64,000 nucleotides of DNA from Marthasterias glacialis (Eukaryota; Echinodermata; Asteroidea; Forcipulatida; Asteriidae), in contig OU452233.1 of NCBI GenBank assembly GCA_911728455.2, positions 16,996,087 through 17,060,086 on the forward strand. The letters run 5' to 3'. Positions within the stretch are counted from its first letter, which is position 1. The number at the start of each line of letters is the position of its first letter. Positions 1 to 11,700 of this stretch are shown here, in pieces. Under the pieces are notes generated by a model, which made no database searches, had not been told where the DNA came from, and was given only the letters and a program-made list of their open reading frames with translations. Position numbers and translations under genes: made by a program.

Positions 1-200
1 ATTTCATAAAGCTTGTAAGCACAGAAACTTGCTAAGCACGGACAAATCTTGCTTAGCAGAAACATGTTACCAGCCAACATTCCATTATGTTTACACTGTT
101 GCGACTGGTGCCCCACTTTTTTTTTTTTTTTTTTTTGCTTAGCAAATAACTTTGCTATGCAGTATTTTCTGCTAAACAGCCTTATGAAATTGGCCCAGGT
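1..200. repeat. Dispersed GCTTAGCA-rich repeat
   Basis: AAACTTGCTAAGCACGG, CTTGCTTAGCAGAAAC and ACCAGCCAACATTCC followed by poly-T and further GCTTAGCA. Relatives are at 35665-35775, 42640-42810, 45400-45520, 49655-49800 and 54405-54540 (CTAAGCAGGAAACCAGTCAC). Confidence 0.6.
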
Positions 201-339
201 TATTTCTGAAACTAACAGCATGCTTATACACTTTCTTCTCGTCATTAGACTACACACAAATAATATCTGAGCTTTTTGGGTTATAGTCTGTATTGTAAAA
301 TGCAAATTACATGTATAACGTTTGGCGCGTGATTTACTA

Positions 340-1102
340 TTATAGTAAAAGGCATGCCGAACCCTGTCACTTCAAGTAAAAAAAAAATTACAGACACGAC
401 CACATGTCATAAATAGCAATATAGATACCAAAACAAGTACAACTTGTTTTTGAAATAAGGACTGTACTCACAGTCACTTTGCATGTAGTTTTCACTGGAT
501 TCTGGCAGATTGCCTGCCTACGTTTTTCGTCCAGTATCTCCACGGTGTACTGTCCATTGTGTGCTCTGGTTGCGTTCTCAATTTTAAATATGAGACGTCC
601 ATTCCGTAAACGACCAGTTTGTACATAGCGTCTACCGCAGGCGTAAAGAATGATTGTCGCTGGACCCTTAAAGGTCTTGTACGTCACTTCAAATGTGTTT
701 TGCTTTCCGGCGTCAATAGTGACGTCATACAATGTTCCCACTTCGGGATCTGGAATGTAGAGAAAAAAAACACACCATAACTAAAACCAAGAATAAGAGT
801 TTGTCAGACAGTACTATCAAACAGTATACCTTGGTAATACTGTAATATTTTATATGTTTGATATAGGGGCACAGGGAAAGGGAAAGTTTTTGGGAAAATA
901 TTAGTATATTCCGCAACCACTTTTCCATGGTTAATTGATCACAATTGTAAAAAAAAAAAAAAAAAAAATAATAATAATAATAATAATAGTAATATTTTCC
1001 ATCAAGCGTTTCGTACATACCCTTCTCTTGAGGTTCCACATTTCTACCTCCTTGGTCATGGTTGGGCCAAATAATTGTCACAAAATCTTTTAGCTCATGC
1101 AT
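340..1102 (-). CDS. Ig-like domain gene 1 of a four-gene tandem cluster (3-exon model, 127 aa)
   Basis: Function unknown. Modelled exons are 1102-1021 (27 codons plus 1 base; ATG with A at -3; donor GTATGT), 749-472 (acceptor preceded by a pyrimidine tract; 2 bases plus 92 codons; donor GTGAGT) and, less surely, 363-340 (7 codons and TAA). Phases agree at both junctions. The start exon has the core IIWP followed by VEPQEKG, echoed in the paralogues. Exon 2 reads as one Ig-like beta-sandwich: a YKTFKGPATI strand, then HNGQYTVEIL and a closing NPV...CKVT strand. The Tyr-x-Cys of classical Ig domains is Tyr-x-Val here, so the canonical disulfide is missing. No signal peptide is visible. The reading frame stays open upstream of the chosen ATG, so an earlier Met (near 1162) is possible. 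The tail exon rests only on a splice motif and phase. Confidence 0.55.
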
Positions 1103-1399
1103 TTTGTACGGTGGACTCCGAGTAAATTGATGTGGAACAGATATTGTGACTGAGCTACCACTTCCAATTGTCTCTTGCATCTGACTGAGCTGAGGTACTA
1201 CTCCAGTAAAATCAAAGTGGCCCTACTTTTCCGCTGCCTGCTTGCGTCAAGTGGTGAAGGAACGACTTACTTAAGATTAGGTAGTGTAATTTATTGCACT
1301 AGGAGATTTTTTTATGCAAATGAGCTTGTTAGCGAGTCCGTCACCGAAAAGGTAGTCCCAAATAAATTGTTGTATACTGTACTATAAATTGAAGCTCTT

Positions 1400-3360
1400 C
1401 GGGTTGTTACGGTTATAAGGGCAAACGGGAAAAGTGAGGGGTTTGTTTTGCCCTCCTTTTTTTTTAAGTAACTTACCCCCTTTTTTAAATTGGTACAGTC
1501 CTTCAAAATCTGGAATCCCAGCCGAACATCTGACGTCATACTTCGTCTTTATCTTTATCTTTATGTATAAAGACAGGGTACCAGTCTCGGGGAAATCCCT
1601 AAATTGTCAGTTTCCTATCAGATGTACCTTTGCACACACGTCTGTCCAATGAAACCATTGGATTAGTGAGACCAGTGCCTGTCTTTACGGATAAAGACAG
1701 GGTACCAGTCTAGGGGAATCCATGTAATGTCAGCCAGGTCTAATACAACGCATAACGTCATTTTTGTCATGGGGAAAAGTTACCAACCAGTGGTCTTTAG
1801 TTCGGATTTCAAAAGCTTGGAATTGCTTACCGTGTATTTTGGGATGAACGAGTGACTAATGCTTGTATGTCCCTGCTGGTGGCGCTGTGGGTGATTTGCA
1901 ATGGTCCCTACTCCCGCGTAGAGATACTGCGCGAGGGGTGTAAAGAGAGAGGCCACATGACCTTCATAGTAATTTGCATATCAATGGCTGGTACAGTTTT
2001 GCGCCACCGTGATTTCTGCCGCAATGGCGCCAGCGTTATTCATACACACAGTTTGTCGTGTGAATTTGACCCGGCAATAAGGATGTAGAGGGAAAACATG
2101 TGTCTGGGAACTGTTCATACCAATGTGAAGGTGGCTGGTAGAGTTCTCAGTCTTTTTCACACAGTTTGCAGAAGAACATTTGCCGCGTATTTATTAGGTG
2201 GTGTAAAAAATCAAACTTTTATCTAGATTCATACAATTTTTTGTCTGCTTTTTGCAGATAAAATTATCATGCCCTTTGATCTACTACTCTAGCACTGGGG
2301 CTGCTGATTCTAAAAGCTCGTTGGGATGTACGACTCCATGGGTTCATAACAACCTGGAGATGCCATCTTTCCAATATACTTTCTAAAATCTGGATCCAAG
2401 CCTTTTTGTCAGCCTTGACTCTCGTCCCCCGTCTTTTGAACCGAGATTTTTCTTCAGTGTCTTAAAATGAAATCCATACACCCACTAAGCACAACACAAT
2501 AGCAGCCGGCCTCACACAATACAAACAAAATAATGTGTCAATAAATGAGAGGTCATTCACGTTTCTGATTTGATCACTTTATTAATAACACGACAATGCA
2601 TTCAAATATGTTCTTCTCTTCTGATAAAAAGTAACACCCATACAACTGTTTATTGAACCAGCCAGATAAGTTGTGAAAATACGTGTGGTTAATGCTTTTT
2701 AAATTTGTACTATTTTCAGTCATGTGGTTAAAATGTGGCACTTGAGTTATAACTCTTAAATCAAATACCGTTAGTATAATTTTAAACAATCTTATGAAAA
2801 CAAACTTTCAGTAAATATTCACAAGGGTGACTTCAGTAGCTCTACAACGATTTACCCAGCGTTAAAGACCAAAGGGCAGGAATGGTATTCATGAAGAAGA
2901 ACAAAATAAAACAGCTGAATCTGATTGATTTTTAAGTCAACTTATCGTAACAAGAAAAAAAATGTTTATCTTAAATATTGCCAGTAACATCTGGACGACT
3001 TTGGTTCCAAGTCACCGCTGTTTATTTAGATGAGAGAAATCCAAAAGGCACTCTAAATGAATCAACACAAAATGTGATGTTACGTCACAGTTTGGTTGAA
3101 TTGTGTGTTTAGTGGAAACTGGTGCCTGATATAGTAAATGATTTTGCTCTTCCAAAAATCATTTACCTATGATTACCTTTTAAGGTTTTGTATATTTGGG
3201 TGATCTACAGGCAGGTTTGGAAGGATTTTTTTTTGTCCTTTGAAACTTCAGGGCTTGGATCAAATTGTTATCTACATACACGGGATGTGAATTTATTCAC
3301 GAGAGTTTAAGGAAATATCTATCCAGTACCACCCTCTTTCTACGAATTCTGGCTGAGCTG
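1400..3360. other. Intergenic, Ig-like genes 1 and 2
   Basis: No gene seen. TAAAGACAGGGTACCAGTCT occurs twice (1567 and 1687) within short repeated text. The rest is AT-rich sequence without conserved frames. Confidence 0.5.
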
Positions 3361-4165
3361 ATTTCCAAGTGTGTAAAAATATGACCACGTTACCCCCCCT
3401 CTTTCATCAACTCCACTGGCTCCCAGTCCATCAGCGAAATGTTTTCAAGATCCTTATCATTCTATACCAGTTGCGTCCCCCCCCCCCCCCCCAACTGATG
3501 TCCGTGCCCCCCGGGTGCCCCCAAATTTGAAATCTGGACTTTTGAGATTAAAAATTAACAGAATAAAAAGTTACATTTTTTAAGAATTTATTAATTTCAA
3601 TGTTTTTAGAACTATTTCGAATTATTTACACACATAATGTATTTTGTTTTACGTCACCTCAGAAAACACTGAAAAGGCACTTGTTTTACGAAAAATGCAA
3701 ACGGGAACTACAGTTTTAATTGGCCAAAGTGCCCCCCCAGGAAAAATGGTGCACCCCCTCTGAAATTTTACCCTAGTTACGGCGCTGTTCTATACAAATG
3801 TCTCCACAATACCGCCCCCGCATACCTCCCGGGTCTCATCAAGGTTTCTCATCCCGGACGACCTGGCCTTCGCTCTGGTTAAGACAGTACACTCCTGGCG
3901 GTCTCGAAGGTGCTTTCTGGTGCAGGTGATCGATCGTGCACATGCCCCGCGTCTTTGGAACGCTCTCCCTAATCCGAATCCGTTCTGCAGAGTCACTGGA
4001 CGTTCTTAAGAAGCATCTCAGAACTTTCCTATTCAATGGTCGATTGTTAAGGGACCTCTTTAGATTCTCATTATTTTTTTGTGCCTTTAGTTTGCTTCAC
4101 TCAAAGCGCTGTGGTACCCAGTGTGAGAGTGCTTTGTAAAATGCCTGTTGTTATTACTACTACTA
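3361..4165 (+). mobile_element. CR1/L2-like non-LTR retrotransposon 3' end, split by an insertion
   Basis: Degenerate frames read LHWLPVHQR..FKILIILYQ before 3466 and, after an inserted element, YKCLHNTAPAYLPGL, then RIRSAESLDVLKKHLRTFLFN. These are the familiar last residues of CR1/L2-type ORF2 proteins. Frameshifts and stops show it is dead. The 3' end, GCTTTGTAAAATGCC followed by TTATTACTACTACT, is shared with the copy at 46.5-47.1 kb. Confidence 0.75.
3467..3790. mobile_element. DNA-transposon-like element with poly-C start, nested in the CR1-like copy
   Basis: Runs from ...GCGTCCCCCC to CCTAGTTACGGCGC and interrupts the retrotransposon frame between FKILIILYQ and the following YKCLHNT. 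Relatives are at 36643-37052 (most complete), 6860-7080, 27190-27402 and 60515-60640. They share GTGCCCCC and TTTGAAATCTGGACTT and end in a form of AGTTACGCCGCTG. Confidence 0.6.
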
Positions 4166-4603
4166 TTTCGAAGTTTGAACGGAAGTTTGAAAAATGTGGT
4201 TGATAGGTGATGGGAGAATGTGTCGTGATGAGATCGAATAAAGATGCGGGGTGCGGATTCTAGTGTAAATCTGAGTGTTGAGATTAACCTCACCGTAGAC
4301 GCCATGGTTGACCCGTGTGTGGATTTTAACGGACGACCTGGAAGGATGGGGAACAGAATGGAGAAAGAATTAACGACTTATGTCACTATCCACCCGTACT
4401 CGTTTAAGGTTGATATCTTGCAACTAGGATGAGTTTTCTATAAAAAAAAAAATACCCATAGGCCTATTGCCGAATTGTATGCTGTTTATTCCTAAACCCG
4501 TCATGTACATGTATTTCACAGCATCAGAGATCCTTCATAGCCCACTGCTTTGGAAATCACGATCTGTTTCTGTGGTGGTAGCCAGTGTGTAAAGTCTTCA
4601 AAT

Positions 4604-5888
4604 CTAATGTTCGTTTTGTGTCTTCTAAATGGTACACGAAAAGGTCAGTTTGTACTCGTTTTTCAACTTTACTATTTGAATTCTACATAGTGATGCACAA
4701 GTCTTGTCAGCTCTATCTCATTACGCATAGTCATTTATGTTAATTGAATATTATATAACACAAACCTCTTACCTTTACTTTCCATTCAGTGCTTATGGGG
4801 TTTCTACCCTCCCCTTTTCGACGGCTCTTTTCCAAAATCTCCACGATGTACCTTCCGTTGTGCTCAGCGTTTGCGTTTAATATGTTAAACGCGAATTGGA
4901 GGTTGCGCTTGTAAGATTTCCCCTTGAAGTAACCTTGCTGGTTCCCTTGGTCATCGAAGAATGCCCAGGTTATTTTGACCGGTCCCTTGAAGACCCGATA
5001 AGTAAGTTTGAACTCTTGGCTATTTCCGTAACGCAGCCTTATTGGGGCATGCACATCGGGATTTTTTGACACGATCTCTGGATCTAGAGAAGAAAAAGTG
5101 AAGTCAAATGATTAGTCATGAACCCTTTGAAGGAATGTTAAAAGGGCGATGGACACTCATGGTTGGTATCTGATCATAATCGCTGGTCTCTGATCATTAT
5201 CGCTGTAGTCTCTGAACGTGCGTTAATACTCATCATAACAAAATAATAAACGGTTTTGCGTCCAATATGAATGTGTTGTGCTCAAAGACACAAGTGACGC
5301 GGTCGGAACCAGAACCCACACTGACAAGACAGGAGCTTGAATCCTTTTTTCCTGACAACCATCCTACAAAACTGAACATGAAATCTAAATGTTGTCATGA
5401 ATTTTACATGGTTTAATAGTCTATCTAAAGGCCTTGTCACACAGGGCAATTATTACTGGCAACCTACTGGCAACCTGGAGGCAACCCACCGCACCGCATG
5501 TGAAAGAAACACTTTGGTAGCACAGGAGTGAATTTTCTAACAATGTCTTACAATCCTCAAGAAAATTAGATGAACATTCAAATGTGAATGCCTTTTCTTC
5601 TTGGAGATTGCCTGGAACTGGTTGCCTGTAAATTGCCTCGTGTGACACGGCCCTAAGATTGGTTGAGGTTTTATAAACATTAACATAATTTTTAACCGTC
5701 AGCTCGTGGTGTATTCTTCATGTTTTATCCCCGCCCCGGGTCGTAGAGCTTTCAGAATGTAACAGTAGCACCCATGGTTTACACTTAAACATACCCTGCT
5801 CAGTTGGTTCATATTGCCATCTGCCTCGCGAGGGAATGGTGCGAAAATAGAAGTTGATGTTGTCGGTTGCCTCGTTGCCACTCGCCAT
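4604..5888 (-). CDS. Ig-like domain gene 2 of the tandem cluster (3-exon model, 141 aa)
   Basis: Function unknown; paralogue of the genes at 0.3, 8.8 and 15.3 kb. Exons: 5888-5795 (31 codons plus 1 base; ATG with A at -3; donor GTATGT), 5083-4773 (2 bases plus 103 codons; acceptor TCTAG; donor GTAAGA) and a weaker tail 4624-4604 (6 codons and TAG, in phase). The start exon ends in EPTEQG and is the same length as that of gene 4. The second exon contains YRVFKGPVKITW, HNGRYIVEIL and NPISTEWKVK, matching gene 4 position by position, so the family assignment is strong. There are no cysteines at the usual Ig positions, no signal peptide and no clear membrane segment. The 148-base second intron is close in size to that of gene 4 (157 bases), which supports the short tail exon. 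Confidence 0.6.
5426..5658. mobile_element. MITE-like element with GTCACAC terminal inverted repeats
   Basis: Left end AAAGGCCTTGTCACACAGGG, right end TTGCCTCGTGTGACACGGCC: about 22-base imperfect inverted repeats. Internal 5'-CTGGCAACCT and GGTTGCC repeats. In intron 1 of Ig-like gene 2. No coding capacity. Confidence 0.65.
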
Positions 5889-6859
5889 ATTGAATCTCTT
5901 GAAGGGACAGAGTTTGGTTATGAACCAAGTTCTTCTCTTATCTAGAATTTTATACCCACACCTGTTGCTTTTACGTCACAAAAGGATAAGCACGTGATCA
6001 GATGTGTACATTAAGACTGTGGGGAAGCCTATATGTTTACTGTGGAATTAAATTATTGGATGTTGCCTACTGTTTGATAGTTTAACTGATTGGTAATTAT
6101 AATTACAATTATGGTCACTTCACTAAACTAAGCCTTCTTTGTTAATATCTATTAATGTTGTTTACCTACATTATATCAATACAAAACTTGCTTAGAATCC
6201 ACAAACCAGAACAGCTTTTAAAGTGCCCTCACCTATATTATAGTGCAGTCCTACATCTGGCTCAGTGATTTTCTTTCCCGCGAAATATAACTCATAGCCC
6301 AGCCCACAAAATGTATAACAACGGTATTTGGCGCGTAGTCTTCTACATTATCTTTGTTCCAAAGTGTATTCGGTACGTTTGTTGAGTCTAATAATGTCCA
6401 TGACCTCGTTAAAATAAGTTGAGTTTCCCACACCATTGCCGGTGTGTTGTGGCGCGGTTATATGCCATGCAAGGCGAAGGGAATGTAACCACAATGGTGA
6501 ATGCCCGTCAGTCGGCTCGGCCAAATCCATTGTACAAAAGCTGTATGTAATGTAAACATTGGGAGTGATTTCTCAAATTAATGCACACTGACAATACATT
6601 ACTCACTTTATTTTTTGCATTTTTGCACACAGTGTAGATCTTTTAATTAGCTAAATGGGTACAAATACATGTACATTGTTATCGTGATGGCCCTGTTGGG
6701 TGTCTTATCTACAAATCAGTTCAAACCAAACCGAGACAAACATGGCAAACAGTCTGGCCCATTCCTTTTGTTTAGGATCGGTGTTGAATAATTGCCGTTG
6801 TCGACAGGGAAATACGACAAAAATGGTTGCAGCATGACGCAGATGGCACTGCTCACCAG

Positions 6860-7080
6860 TGGCGTAATGGGGGTGGGGGTAGGGGTGGGCAGGGTTCTGA
6901 CCCCCTCCGCTCAGACCCCTTGCCCCCCCCCCCCATTCCCCTGAGATCGAAAACTGCACCAAGGAATAGTTCGATGGACCAGGTACCCCCCCCCCCAATA
7001 ATTTATATAAAATCATAAATAAAAACTAATAAATAAACAAAAATATTTGGCCCGCTGCTCCCCCAATGAAAATGCCTTAA
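6860..7080. mobile_element. Degenerate copy of the CAGTGGCGTAAC element
   Basis: CAGTGGCGTAATGGGG at 6857 followed by several C/G runs; ends around GGCCCGCTGCTCCCCC. It explains the Pro/Gly-rich frames on both strands here. Confidence 0.4.
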
Positions 7081-7837
7081 TAAGCCACTGCTGCTGACCT
7101 CACAGAATTCTTTTGGTCCCTTGAAAAGTGCGTATAATTTGTGGGCCGTAAAAGCGCGGAGTTCCGCGGTGAGAACGGCCACGAAGGAGGGCCCTGTTTG
7201 GTCGGTGATATTACAACTGGATTGTGAATTTGTTGTTTTATTGCCTCTGAAACTGGCAACATTACCGGTCAATCCTTTAAGAGCACGTTTGAAGGTGTGT
7301 GCTGCTTTAATGAGAAGGTAAGGTAGGGTCTTTCATTGGTCGACCCTAGTGGGGAATAGGATCAGGCACTAAACTCGTCACACAAAGTACAACGTACACT
7401 TCAACTTGCCTACAGTTATTATTTAATGGTAACATTTTTGTTTTGTTTTTTTTGGCCAAGAAAATTACACATAATTTCACATCGTTAAATTTAAAGAAAC
7501 AAAATGCACGTTTTGCCATACATTTAAACAACCAGGACCTCATTTCTCAAGACGGTTTGCAAACACCACCCTGATAATTTGTAAAGTTACACCATATTGA
7601 CTTGCTTGAATTGATTCTTTGGCTTAATTGTCTGCGGAAAAATCGTAGGTCTTTGTGAATAGTAGGCAAAAAGGTTATGTGTACGCTTTGGACGCGGTGA
7701 ACCTAGTGAATTACACCTCTTTTTGGAAGAAGTTTTGGTGCTGAAAAGATTCTGGTTGAGATGTTGAGTCATTGCGTTTCAAAAAGTTTTCTGCCCATGT
7801 ACATGGTCAGGAACAGAGCCTGTACGGCTAAACACGT

Positions 7838-8222
7838 CGAGACTCGCATTTATCTCAATGTTTTAACTCTATCTCCACGTCAATACTCAACTTTATCTTA
7901 ATGTCGAGACTTAACGTCGAGAATCAACTTTAAGTCAACGCCGAGACTCACCTTTATCTCCACGTCGAGACTCAACACTATCTCAACGTCGAAACTCAAG
8001 CCTATTTCAACGTCGAAACTCAATTTTTTCTCAACGTCGACACTCAACCGTATCTCAGTATCGAGGCGCAAGTTTATCTCAACATCGAAACGCACCCTTA
8101 TTTCAGCGTCCAGACTCGACTCTATCTTAATGCTAGGACTCAACTTTATCTAACCTTTGAGACTCAACTTCATCTCAACGTGAGACGCAACTGTATCTCA
8201 ACGTCGAGACTCGACTATATCA
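7838..8222. repeat. 24-bp minisatellite
   Basis: About 15 degenerate copies of a unit like TCTCAACGTCGAGACTCAAC plus four bases. Because 24 is a multiple of 3, the minus strand stays open (7898-8143) as an eight-residue repeat of the LSFDVEIG type. No start context or splice sites suggest a gene. Confidence 0.85.
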
Positions 8223-8790
8223 ATCCTGCTTCCTGGGAGAACCAGTACTTCTTCCCATAAGATAGTTACTTCTTACTTCCTACACCTTGCAAAGCTTTCA
8301 TTCACTATCATTGAACTTTAAAAATGTGTTATAATATATCTGGGTAGAATAACAAAGCACTTCATATTAATTACTGTGAGTTTTGATACTCTGATATCAA
8401 TACAAACTCATGCCATTCTGTCTATGAGAGATCCATCTCTCGATATTTGCCAATTTCACGCCAAATTCATATTTAAATGAAAAATATACACTGTCAAGGA
8501 ATCTAGGCAGTTGTAATTTGCATAAGGTCTCCGATAAACTTTTTCGTTTTTCATTTTCACAAAAGCTAGAAATATTTCAAATAGTTTTTTTGTAACTGTG
8601 TATAAATTGTGGCTTTGAGTAAATAATATCAACTGTACAATGACAGGCTTTTGAGACGCTGTTTGCAGCAGACCAGACCGGGCTTAAAGTCATGGTTCTC
8701 TAAAGTGTAATCACGCCTTATAGTCGTGTCTGCTGCCACCTGTCGTCTGGAATACTCCAACTGTGTTGGGTCGTCTTCAGGTACCTCAGC

Positions 8791-11700
8791 TCATAGGTGA
8801 GCTAGAGGGCTGTGAAATTTGAGTTGAAGGTTGAGATGGGCTTTGTTACAGTGAGTATCCCTGTTTAGATCGGTGCCTTTATCTCTTTCGGTGGTCTTTT
8901 TGAATATCCAAAACACATGCCTGCTGAACAACCCTGCTGATCGTACATGACCCCATCGTTTGCATTTGTAAAACCTGAAAATGAAAAAGATAATGAAGAG
9001 AAACATTAGTGACTGCAGTAACTTTATATTTTTATTCATGGTTTATTACCACAATTTTTTTTTACAGGAATGTCGAAGGCAAGATTACAGTATACACATT
9101 GTTACACAGAAACGCAGTGTTCTCTCTGATTTGATCTAATGTTTGGTTGATGTGTTTTGTACACTTCAGATACAAGCAAAGCGAGATTTAAATTCACTTT
9201 GCCAGTGCTGCTGTTGGGTGTTGTTCGTTCATAAGTGAAATTTGTCAATCATCCATATATAAATTAACATGTCACTTTGGATTAGTGTAGTTACACTTCA
9301 AAAACTGAGTTGTTAAATTTATTCTCTTGGTGTCCATATATGACAACACCGACATGGTGTTAGTGAGCCCCATTTCTTTATCGTTGGTAAAATTAACACC
9401 ATGTTGGTGTTGTCACATATAGGTACCAAGTGAATCATTTTAACACCCAGATTAGTGTAGTTACACTTCAAAAACTGAGTTGTTAAGTTTATTCTCTTGG
9501 TGTCCATATATGACAACACCGACATGGTGTTAGTGAGCCCCATTGCTTTATCATTGGTAAAAATAACACCATGTCGGTGTTGTCACATATAGGTACCAAG
9601 TGAATCATTTTAACACCCCAGTTTTTGCAGTGTACTGTTGACTCACCCCTTGACGCATAGATTGTAGTTACTGAGGTCCCCGAGGACGACCTTGACACGG
9701 CACGATCTCGTGACCGGGTTGGCGCCCTCAATTCGCCCGAGTAGCTGGTCGAACACGGACACCTTGTATCTACTCTGCGGGTGCTGGGATAACCACGCCG
9801 TACTGAGTCTCAGGGTAGTGTTAGATGTTCGTACTCGGTCCTTGGCCTCGCCAATCTTGACTCCGTCAACGTACCATTTGATTGTAACAGGATTCAGAGC
9901 TTCATACTCGACCTTCAGCAGCGTTGGATTAAAATTCCTTTTAATCCGATTGTTCAGTGCGCTTACTGTTGGGCCTGAAAATACAAGAATGTTTCACAGG
10001 ATTTGTGTGTATGTGTTGAGCTGAATATAATTAAAAGATACATTTAGCGTGTCGTGGCCGAGCGGTTTAGTGCGTTGGACTCAAGTCCCAGTGGCTAAGC
10101 ATCAGGATGTGAGTTCGAATCCCGGTCATGACACTTGTGTCCTTGAGCAAGGCACTTAACATAGGGGATGAGGCAGTTATGTTTGTCTCACAACGGATTC
10201 ATTTACCTCGCCCTGTTCTTAGCTGTGCTGTGAAGAGAATTGCGTTTACATCTCAGCATGTCTTGTTTCTGCGCATTGAGGCAGGTTTCTATCCCTTCAA
10301 AAAGTAGCCCACACCTCGAGTGACCGTTGGGCCTTGTGATGGGCGAATTGCATTAAAAAAAAGAAAGAAAAAAAAAGAAACAGGAGTCCATTTTTGAACC
10401 ATGAAAATGTATACCCTTTTGAATGTGTAAAAGGATACACAAAAAAGGTTGGTTCTTTGTTGTGCGTTTCTTTACGTGCAAAGAAACAATGACTACCAGA
10501 ATATTTGGTTCTGCTTCTATGTCCAGCCATGTACCTTAGCTTGATTCAAGGAGAGTAACTCCACGGACAGTAGTTCTGCCAACATTATCAACGCTGTGCC
10601 CGTTTTATACTTCAAAAACAACAAGCAGAGACAAGCCGCCAGTTTACAAACTCTACCCTCCTTGTATCTCTTGATTCAGCTAGATTAACACGTATACATA
10701 TCAATGTCACATCAGTTTTTCTTACACCTTCTTTAGTTTGTATATATGCGAGCATATCAGTGAACAACATACCACACACTGATTTACCTCTACACTATAT
10801 CAGTTGTAGCAGTTTTACTGGCATATTCCGGTGCTGCACCTTTTCTTGATTCGTAGACGGTTGGCCAGCTCTTTTGTCAACACCATGACCTTGGCCATTA
10901 ATTATTATTAAATCTTATATTATTTTAAATAAGCTACGTATTAGAGCAGTACTAACAGTTTATTGGTTTTTAGAAAGCAATTGTACCAGATTTGCCAACA
11001 CCAACCAAATTGTGGGGTGTCGTGGCCGAGCGGATAAGAGCACCGGACTCAAGCTCTGCTGTTTCTGATCAGCAGAGTGTGGGTTCGAAGTGACACTTGT
11101 ATGTCCTTGAGCAAGACACTTTACTATAATTGCTTTTCTCCACCCAGGAGTAAATAGGTACCTGAATGGGCAGAGATGGTTCACGTGAATGATAAGCTTG
11201 GAGCGCGGTTACTCGAGCTGAGATGGTTTAAGGAATGAAATAAATGGCCCACTGACCAGGGGTAGTAATGTCAGAATCGCTTTGAGACGGCCTTCGGGCT
11301 GTGATGAAGCGCTATATAAAAACTGATTGCTGATTAAATTGCTTGCCTTTACGGAACCATATCACCCAAACCCATAATAAATTACGTTGTCTCGACTTCG
11401 TCACTCACATCGGGAGCAGCAGTTTTGCCCTCTGTTCTTAGAAAGGATACAATCAATCTTTGCAACATTCCCTACTTTAAACAAACCACAACTTGTATGT
11501 ATACGAATTATGTTGTTTTGACGCAAGAAAACTGCATATCAGTAGCCAGAGGCCAGTAGCCAACACTACTGTTGCTGTACCTTAACTTGATTCAAAGAGA
11601 GTAAGCAAACTGTGTTTTGCAACACATACTCTTCCTTAAGGGTTGCCTACAAACCTTTAACATCCCCAACAGTATGAGAATGTAGTTGCAAATAGTCAGG

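Larger units (their letters stand above)
5890..8790. other. Intergenic, Ig-like genes 2 and 3
   Basis: Holds the poly-C element at 6.9 kb and the 24-bp minisatellite at 7.8-8.2 kb. A minus-strand 60-codon ATG frame at 6530-6348 has no family resemblance to the neighbours. Nothing else recognised. Confidence 0.5.

Noticed and set aside
6705..7018. Pro/Gly-rich frames on both strands
   Set aside because: Produced by homopolymer C and G runs of a transposable element.
8791..9039. Membrane helix SLMFLFIIFFIF in the gene 3 tail
   Set aside because: The hydrophobic stretch is the translated pyrimidine tract before the strong TTTTCAG acceptor at 8975, so it is most likely intron.
9692..10024. 110-codon plus-strand frame
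   Set aside because: Antisense shadow of the domain exon of Ig-like gene 3, which has splice sites and family motifs on the minus strand.
10053..10135. A true tRNA-Leu or tRNA-Ser gene
   Set aside because: The tRNA-like head continues into a shared non-tRNA body, occurs in many copies and has mismatched stems, so it is a SINE.
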